Assembly (NCBI GenBank): GCA_945910035.1
Contig: OX246756.1
Location: 136,909,720 to 136,973,719 of the forward strand
Direction: 5' to 3'
DNA from: Brachypalpus laphriformis
Taxonomy: Eukaryota > Arthropoda > Insecta > Diptera > Syrphidae
DNA: 64,000 bases
Below, in pieces: positions 58,404 to 64,000 of this stretch (positions are counted from its first letter, which is position 1; the number at the start of each line of letters is the position of its first letter). A program made the position numbers and the translations under genes. The notes under the pieces were generated by a model. The model was given only the letters and a program-made list of their open reading frames with translations. It had not been told where the DNA came from and searched no databases.

Positions 58404-60610
58404 ACGAGATCACCATCTTATGGTAGCTCATTTACGCCTTCGTTCCGCATCCGTCAACAGCAACCGCTCAAACCTACTTAATATCACCAGGTTTAATATC
58501 GAAAGGCTCAAAGTTCCCCAAGTGCGCCAACAGTTCAGAGACCATGTTGCCTTAGAAGCAGAAGCAATCAGCAGCATACTGGAAGAGAACATGGATGACC
58601 ACTGGAGTGCTGTGAAAAATGCTTTTGCGATTGGGCACGCACGTACTATATGTCGGTAAAAAGCTGAAACACAACCACACATGGCTTTCTATAGACACCT
58701 GGAGACGGATCGATGAGCGTACAGCAATCAAGGCTCGGATTGCAGCGGCCTCAGCAGTAGAGAGAACCGAGCTTGAAACCCAATACCGTGCGAAGAAGAA
58801 AGAAGTGCAGCGTAGTGTGAGACGTGACAAACGTCAATATGTCAACTTACTGGCCTCAAGGGCTGAAGAAGCAGCGAGTAGGTGCGACAGTAGGACTGTT
58901 TATAGCATCACTAAGGAGCTCATTGGTGGTCGAAACTCCAAACAACATCCAGTGAAGAGTCTAGACGGTAACCTTCTGATTTCGGATGCGGATCAGCTCA
59001 CTAGATGGAGATAAAATGTTGCTACAGTGCTAAATCACTTAGACGATGGCGGTATGATCTTGAATTCGAATGAGCAGTTCGAAGCAACAAATTCCCGAAT
59101 TCACACCGTACCTCCCATTAAAACCGAGATAATAACAGCAATCAAGTCCCTCAAGAAGAACAAGGCGGTGGGTATTGATGGCATCGCTGCCGAGCTATTT
59201 CAAGCGGCACCAAATACATCGGCAGATTTGCTGCATCCCCTAATACGGAGAGCTTGGGATAGTGAACAATTTCCACAAGAGTGGAAAAGGGGGATGATCA
59301 TTAAACTTCCAAAGAAGGCAAACTTGATGGATTGCGGTAACTGGAGAGGCATATGCGTTCTTCCAGCCGTGGCCAAAATAATAGCTAAAGAAATTCTAGA
59401 ACGAATTAAAGAACATTTAGATTCAACTCTCGATGTCGAACACGCAGGCTTTCGCGCTGGATCGACCACATAAACACCTTACGGATCTTAATCGAACAAT
59501 GTGTTGAGTATAGGTCTCCGCTACATTTACTGTTTATCGACTTCGAGAAAGCTTTCGACAGCTTGAATCGAGATGCTATCTGGTTGGCCTTGCGCAGGAG
59601 AGGAATTCCAGAAAAACTTATAGCTATTATCAAGTCTGCATACGAGGGTGGTAAGTGTCACGTCGTGCACAATGGTAAGGTGTCGGAGGATTTTGAAGTC
59701 CAAAGTGGAGTACGTCAAGGGTGCATACTGTCACCACTATTGTTCTTGGTTTTTAATTATGGAATTACTTGGACGATGACGTCTTACCTTAAACACTTAG
59801 ATTACGCTGATGATGTTTGTGTACTTTTACATCGGATAATGGATCTTCATTTGATGGCCCAAAATCTAGAAGCTGAGGCAAACAAAGTGGGGCTAAGAAT
59901 AAACACAGCCAAAACAAAAGCGCTGAGCACTTCTTCTAACAACCGCGCTCAACTTTACATTGCCGGACAGGAAGTCGAGAAAGTTGATAACTTTCTATAT
60001 TTAGGAAGTGTGGTCTCGGCTAATGTGGTGGCACTGAACTGGATGTGTGCAGCAGAATCGGGAAGGCTAAAGCTGCATTCGGAATGCTGTCCAAAATCTG
60101 GAGAAGCAGTGTTATTAGCTTAAGAACCAAGCTACGACTGTCCCGCTCCAACGTAGAATCAGTGCTGCTTTATGGGTGCAGTATTTGGAAGGTGGACACG
60201 ATTAACACACGCAAGCTACAAGTCTTCGTAAACAAATGCTTAAGAATCGTGTTGAGGATTTTTTGGCCGAACCGCATCTCCAACGAACAACTTTATACGA
60301 GAGCAGGCCAAGAACCTATAAGCATTACTATACGAAGAAGAAAGTGGCAATGGATTGGACACACCCTACGGCGCGAAGACAACTCCATTGCAAAATACGC
60401 CATGCAGTGGAATCCGCTCAGCCAGGCAGGCAGAATAGCAGGGACGCCCTAGGCAAACGTGGCGCAGAACAGTTGAGGAGGAATCCAGCTCTGTAGGAAT
60501 GAGTTGGAGGCAGCTCAAACGCGTTGCAGAGCTTCGAACAAGATGGCGCGCAGGCGTGGTTGACGCCCTATGCCCCCGAGGGGTTAAAGGATCTAAGTAA
60601 GTAAGTAAAG
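58404..60610 (+). mobile_element. LINE-C: endonuclease end, reverse transcriptase, (TAAG)n tail
   Basis: 58420-58660 is the end of the endonuclease (HLRLRSASVN). 58619-59014 is the linker with a basic helix (RAKKKEVQRSVRRDKRQY). 59027-59473 is the RT front (KKNKAVGIDGIAAELFQ, DCGNWRGICVLPAVAKI, EHAGFRAGS). 59520-59760 has LFIDFEKAFDSLNRDAIW and GVRQGCILSPLLFLVF, followed by the intact active site DYADDVCVLLH. 60045-60452 is the thumb (VESVLLYGCSIWKV) and RRRKWQWIGHTLRRED. The 3' end has CCCCGAGGGG and (TAAG)n at 60594-60608. Only a few stops and frameshifts. The tail abuts the BEL/Pao gag, so it inserted there. Clade uncertain. Confidence 0.8.
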
Positions 60611-61497
60611 TAATCCTTGCGGTTTGTAGGATCGAGTTTGGAAGTAAGATAGAAAATGTTCCAATCGTCCCACTGATCAACTGGCCTCCTTAGATTCTTT
60701 AAAGCGTCGAGCATGTCTTGTGTTGTATCTAATAAACCTCTGACTTCGCCGATGGTTTCTCCTTTCGATACTGGGAGCGTGGTGAACTTTCTTAAGTAAG
60801 TCATGACCATGATTCGCTCGTTCTCGTAGCGACTCTTCAACAATATCCACGCGACGTCATAGTTGGCTTCTTCAAGGGCAATGTTCTTTAATAGAAGTGC
60901 CGCCTCATCCGTGAGAGGCCCCTTTAGATGTCACAACTTGTCCACCTTTGAAATTGGTGCCGTATGAACAATGCTCGTGAAAAAGTCACGAAATGACATC
61001 CATGACAAATAATCCCCCGAAAACACAGGAAGGTTGATTTTTGGTAGCTGAAAGGACATGACTTGCTGAGGTTTTGTGGAGTCGTTTCTCGGTGATGTCT
61101 ATGCTACCACCTTCTCATCAAGCTGATCTGTTAAGTATCCCAAAGTTTCACAAAAGACATATTCTATTTCTGTATACTTATCTTTTACGAAACAATCTTC
61201 CTTCTGGTCACCTTTTATTAGCAAGTCATCGTGTATTTGTTGGAATTTAAGCCAGTATCCTTTAAGGGGATCAATTCGCGTTTTGATATACCCTGTTGTA
61301 CGAGTTGCTTTGCCGACTTTATTGAAGTTAACCCGAAAATTATTAATTAAACTCATTGTGCTGTTTTGTTTTTTCCATAACTCTTCCATGGCAAAATTAG
61401 CTGATTTTTGTAACCCGTAATTAGACTGCAGACGATGCGAGGGTATGATAGCACCGCAAAGTAAACTGCTAATATAAGACGACTCTAGTGAATACAC
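60611..61497 (-). pseudogene. BEL/Pao-type LTR retrotransposon Gag (partial)
   Basis: Read right to left. 61497-61099 encodes an N-terminal helical segment (LINNFRVNFNKVGKATRTT, RIDPLKGYWLKFQQIHDDL). A frame-broken middle follows (FSGDYLSWMSFRDFF-like on minus near 61010-60960). 60843-60615 gives LKSRYENERIMVMTYLRKF and ALKNLRRPVDQWDDW, the pattern of the DUF1759 capsid-like domain of BEL/Pao Gag. Protease, RT and integrase are absent, because the sequence is cut by the LINE-C 3' end. Gag would form the particle of the element. This fragment cannot work. Confidence 0.75.
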
Positions 61498-62090
61498 TGT
61501 CCACTAACACAAGCTTAAGTTCAGTATATAGGTATTGCGTGATTTTGCTCATAGAAAACCAATAATATATGTACCGGTGTACATGCATTAATGTATATTG
61601 CACGAAATGGACTTTACACCAAAGTTTGTGAAAAATCCACGTTATTTAATAAATCCAATTAAATTGTTTTAGAATTTCCCGAATGAAAGGTCAGTACATT
61701 GTTCTATCCGGCTCGAAGGACCAGAAAATGTGGATTAAAACATGTAGTCGCGAAGGGAAAGAAAAGACCCAACTGTGACAATGATCACGCAAGACGACCT
61801 TACTCGTCGCTTGTTATAATTCAACTCACTTTATTTCATTATATTGGCGAGCTTGAAGCTCTCTAAGAACAATAGGTCAGATGCTTATGTACATGTAAAG
61901 AAGTAAATAACCAAGGCGAATAGATAATATGGTAAATTAGAATACGTGTAGTAAGTATAGAATAGGGTATGATATGATACACAGACTGTGAGGCCATAGT
62001 TGCGACCAGCAATTGATTCCCTGGATGGGACGATGGTGACTCAAACTCCAAGAGTTCGACTACGAAACAGTTCATCAGCCATGTTGACGC
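61498..62090 (-). repeat. Likely BEL/Pao 5' leader and LTR region
   Basis: Immediately upstream of the Gag frame on minus. Contains TGGTCCTTCGAGCCGGAT (61725-61708), a leader motif I associate with BEL/Pao elements, and an AATAAA (near 61835). The LTR edges and a primer binding site are not certain, and no second LTR is present in the window for comparison. Confidence 0.4.
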
Positions 62091-62940
62091 CTTAAGCCGA
62101 CAACCTATGGAAGGCGAGTAGTGGAGGAGGCATCTGCGCTGATCCTGAATGTCAATATCTCCGCAGAGGATTGGGTGGGTACCATGCAGTGGCGTAACCG
62201 GATGCTATACGACGTAATTTCCACGTTGAAGGCAACTGAGATGACTTTGGAAAAGAACGCAGCTACAGAAGGACTATCTTGTTATAGGGCATCGGCTGTT
62301 CCGAAATGTGGGCAATTTTGAAAATATGCCACAACAACGTGGGACACCTTGGTGACGAGAAGACACTGGAGAGGATAAGGCAGACGTTTTGGTTCCCAAA
62401 GATGAAGGAGCCACATCAAGTCGTGCGTTGAGTGTGCTTACGGAAAGAGGAGAGGGGGTAAGTCTGAGTGCAAACTCCACAGCATATAACGCGTTCCTCT
62501 CCCCTTCGACACGGTACACTTGGATCACCTTGGCGAACCCCACAGGCGGATCAGTAGAAATGCGGTGATGTGGGAGGGTTGTGATCCCTTGTTTGCGGAT
62601 CATAGCCTCGCTCATAAAAGGAAGAAGAAGAAGATCACTTGGATCACCTTGGATGATTTACAAAGGGGAAAGGCGGAACCAGATACGTTCTGGCCCTGGT
62701 CGACAACTTCACCAAGTACACCACACTATGAGCCGTAAAAACCACCAACAGTAAAGGGGTTCTTAGTGTGCCGAACGAAGTGGCCAGCTGTTTTGGATTG
62801 AACCGAAGGATCGTCACTGACCGAGGAACCGCCTTCACATCGCAGATGCTTGAGCAGTTCTGTGAGAAGAATGGGATCGAATCCCAAAACCATTCCATGG
62901 ATGTACACAGCTATAGCAAGGCCTATACTGACTGACGGTA
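62091..62940 (+). pseudogene. Ty3/Gypsy-type integrase remnant
   Basis: 62330-62420 reads NVGHLGDEKTLERIRQTFWFPKM, the zinc-binding N-terminal domain of integrase. 62515-62660 carries the start of the catalytic core (DHLG) split by an RTE-B copy. 62740-62940 reads VPNEVASCFGLNRRIVTDRGTAFTSQMLEQFCEKNGIE, with the core Asp (TDRG) visible. The third acidic residue region is lost. Stops and frame changes throughout. Only this fragment of the polyprotein is present. Confidence 0.75.
62534..62635 (+). mobile_element. RTE-B minimal 3'-end copy (102 bp) with 17-bp TSD
   Basis: Perfect 17-bp direct repeats CACTTGGATCACCTTGG at 62517-62533 and 62636-62652. The insert holds only CGAACCCCACAGGCGGATC, the hairpin GTTGTGATCC/GGATCATAGC (two changes that leave G-U pairs) and the tail GGAAGAAGAAGAAGAT. 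It lies in the integrase remnant. Confidence 0.97.
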
Positions 62941-62949
62941 GCATTGCAT

Positions 62950-64000
62950 GGTGGTAAGCTACCAACCATCACAAAATTACAAAGCCTAGCGTGCATTGGT
63001 ACCATCAGAGCAATGAGAACAACACCAAAAGCAGGACTCAAGGCTATTCTCAACCTGCTTCCGCTAGACATCTTTGCTTAAGCATCGGTAGCTGTTAGTG
63101 GCCGAAGATCAAGCCAGACAGATAGCTGCAGAGATATCCAGGTAACTTCGCGCGACCATTTCTAAGCACCTACCCGAGCAGGGAAGAATGGAAAAGCGAT
63201 AGAGCATCCACCGTTGGCGCAGGCATTTCTCTAAACCACTAGGAATTTCCATGTCAGTTTGGCTTCCAAACTACAGCAGAGGTCCTAGCAGCGACAATAG
63301 CAAACTGCGATGGAGGCAATACCAGAGGCGGATATCACCCTTTTCATCCACAGCCAGGAAGCAATAAAAGCAAGCATCTGCTAAGGAATCACCTTGGTAC
63401 CTACCTCCTATCAGAAACGGATTTACCTTCGCTGGATCCACTGAAGATACTCCGGTTTGCTGTAGCAGCTGGACTGGAGGAAGTGTTCTAGACCGAGTAT
63501 ATCATCGGCCAGAACCTTAGTAAGGGGGTCACAATAGATCTTTTATAGGTCGCAGTGCACTTGCACCTCCAAACAATATACATCACCATCATACATCAAG
63601 CATCTGCTACAGAAAGAGAAAGGCTCAAGGTGCTTGGAACACAGCTCAAGGTTAGACTCTACTGGGTCCCTGGACATGAGGTCATACCAGGAAACAACAA
63701 AGCCGACAAACTGACAAGGGGAGGCTCGACACTAAACTCAGATCATTCCGACCCTTAGTGTACATCCCGTCTTGCACAACTTAAACTCGAAGCCGGGAGG
63801 CGAACAACAGATGGACCTCTCTAGATACTTGTATCACCACAAGGAAGCTATGGCCTGAACTCGACAAAGTAAGGCTCATGCGGAGGGGTACAAAAAATAC
63901 CTTTCCACTCTTATAGGAGACATTACGGCGATAGACGAAGACCTTTGCAGGGGCTGTGGTGACAAGGAGGTTCAGGAAGACACAACCAACTTTCTTTGCC
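62950..64000 (+). mobile_element. I/LOA-like LINE remnant with RNase H, runs off the window
   Basis: 62980-63080 reads LQSLACIGTIRAMRTTPKAGLKAILNLLPLDIFA, the segment after the RT thumb. 63340-63380 has FIHSQEAIKAS, an RNase H block with His for Asp. 63600-63758 has LKVRLYWVPGHEVIPGNNKADKLTRGG. 63945-64000 begins the C-terminal zinc knuckle (CRGCGDKEVQEDTTNFLC). Broken by stops and frame changes. It continues past the end of the window. Confidence 0.7.

Noticed and set aside
60611..62940. One intact LTR retrotransposon with gag and integrase
   Set aside because: The Gag piece is BEL/Pao-like on minus and the integrase is Ty3/Gypsy-like on plus, so they are separate remnants.
1..64000. CRISPR arrays, bacterial operons, phage or a bacterial defence system
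   Set aside because: No regularly spaced repeats or bacterial-type gene clusters. Frames without ATG, introns, SINEs and poly-A tails show eukaryotic DNA.

Overview
The window is eukaryotic, almost certainly from an insect and probably a dipteran. It is AT-rich and carries many degraded retrotransposons of clades common in insects: Jockey-like, R1-like, LOA/I-like with RNase H, and RTE-like. It also has IS630/Tc1/mariner-type and hAT transposase relics, BEL/Pao and Ty3/Gypsy remnants, tRNA-derived SINEs, a MADF-domain exon and one ~64-nt intron. The species cannot be named from the sequence. No complete host gene, rRNA array, CRISPR array or bacterial-type operon is visible. Most of the window is transposon graveyard with several layers of nested insertion.

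Family labels used below are mine: RTE-A, RTE-B (with a GAA-rich 3' tail), LINE-O and LINE-C (both with TAAG-repeat tails), SINE1 and SINE2.

Layout. 1-1.8 kb: no gene, one perfect 24-bp hairpin. 1.8-6.8 kb: three LINE remnants head to tail on the minus strand (RTE-A, LOA-like, L2/CR1-like). 7.4-7.6 kb: a MADF exon. 7.8-14.7 kb: RTE-B and RNase-H LINE fragments, SINE1, SINE2, Jockey copy A, LINE-O fragment. 14.7-17.2 kb: simple-sequence-rich, no gene. 17.25-18.88 kb: R1-clade insertion with an exact 14-bp target duplication. 19-24.5 kb: tRNA-like sequences, a dead mariner-type copy, SINE1. 24.6-30.7 kb: two LINE-O copies, one hit by SINE2 and the other split by another LINE. 31.4-35.7 kb: near full-length Jockey copy B. 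36-37 kb: MITE and a LINE end. 37.06-42.8 kb: a young RTE-B nested inside an older RTE. 43.3-44.9 kb: an R1 remnant split by LINE-C. 44.9-48.2 kb: the longest stretch without an identifiable transposon. 48.2-52.2 kb: SINE2, a LOA-like LINE with a (AACCT)n tail, a second mariner-type copy, RTE-B with a 20-bp target duplication. 52.2-58.4 kb: RTE-B and SINE2 copies, a mariner deletion derivative, a hAT end. 58.4-64 kb: LINE-C, BEL/Pao gag, Ty3/Gypsy integrase carrying a 102-bp RTE-B copy, and a final RNase-H LINE that runs off the window.

How the parts relate. Autonomous LINEs supplied the reverse transcriptase activity that placed the shorter elements. Exact target-site duplications (10-20 bp) show this directly for the R1 copy, RTE-B and SINE2. 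The most interesting signal is RNA structure in element 3' ends. Two diverged Jockey copies keep the same stems through three compensatory base-pair changes. RTE-B copies keep a terminal hairpin, and that hairpin plus its tail makes up most of copies only about 100 bp long.
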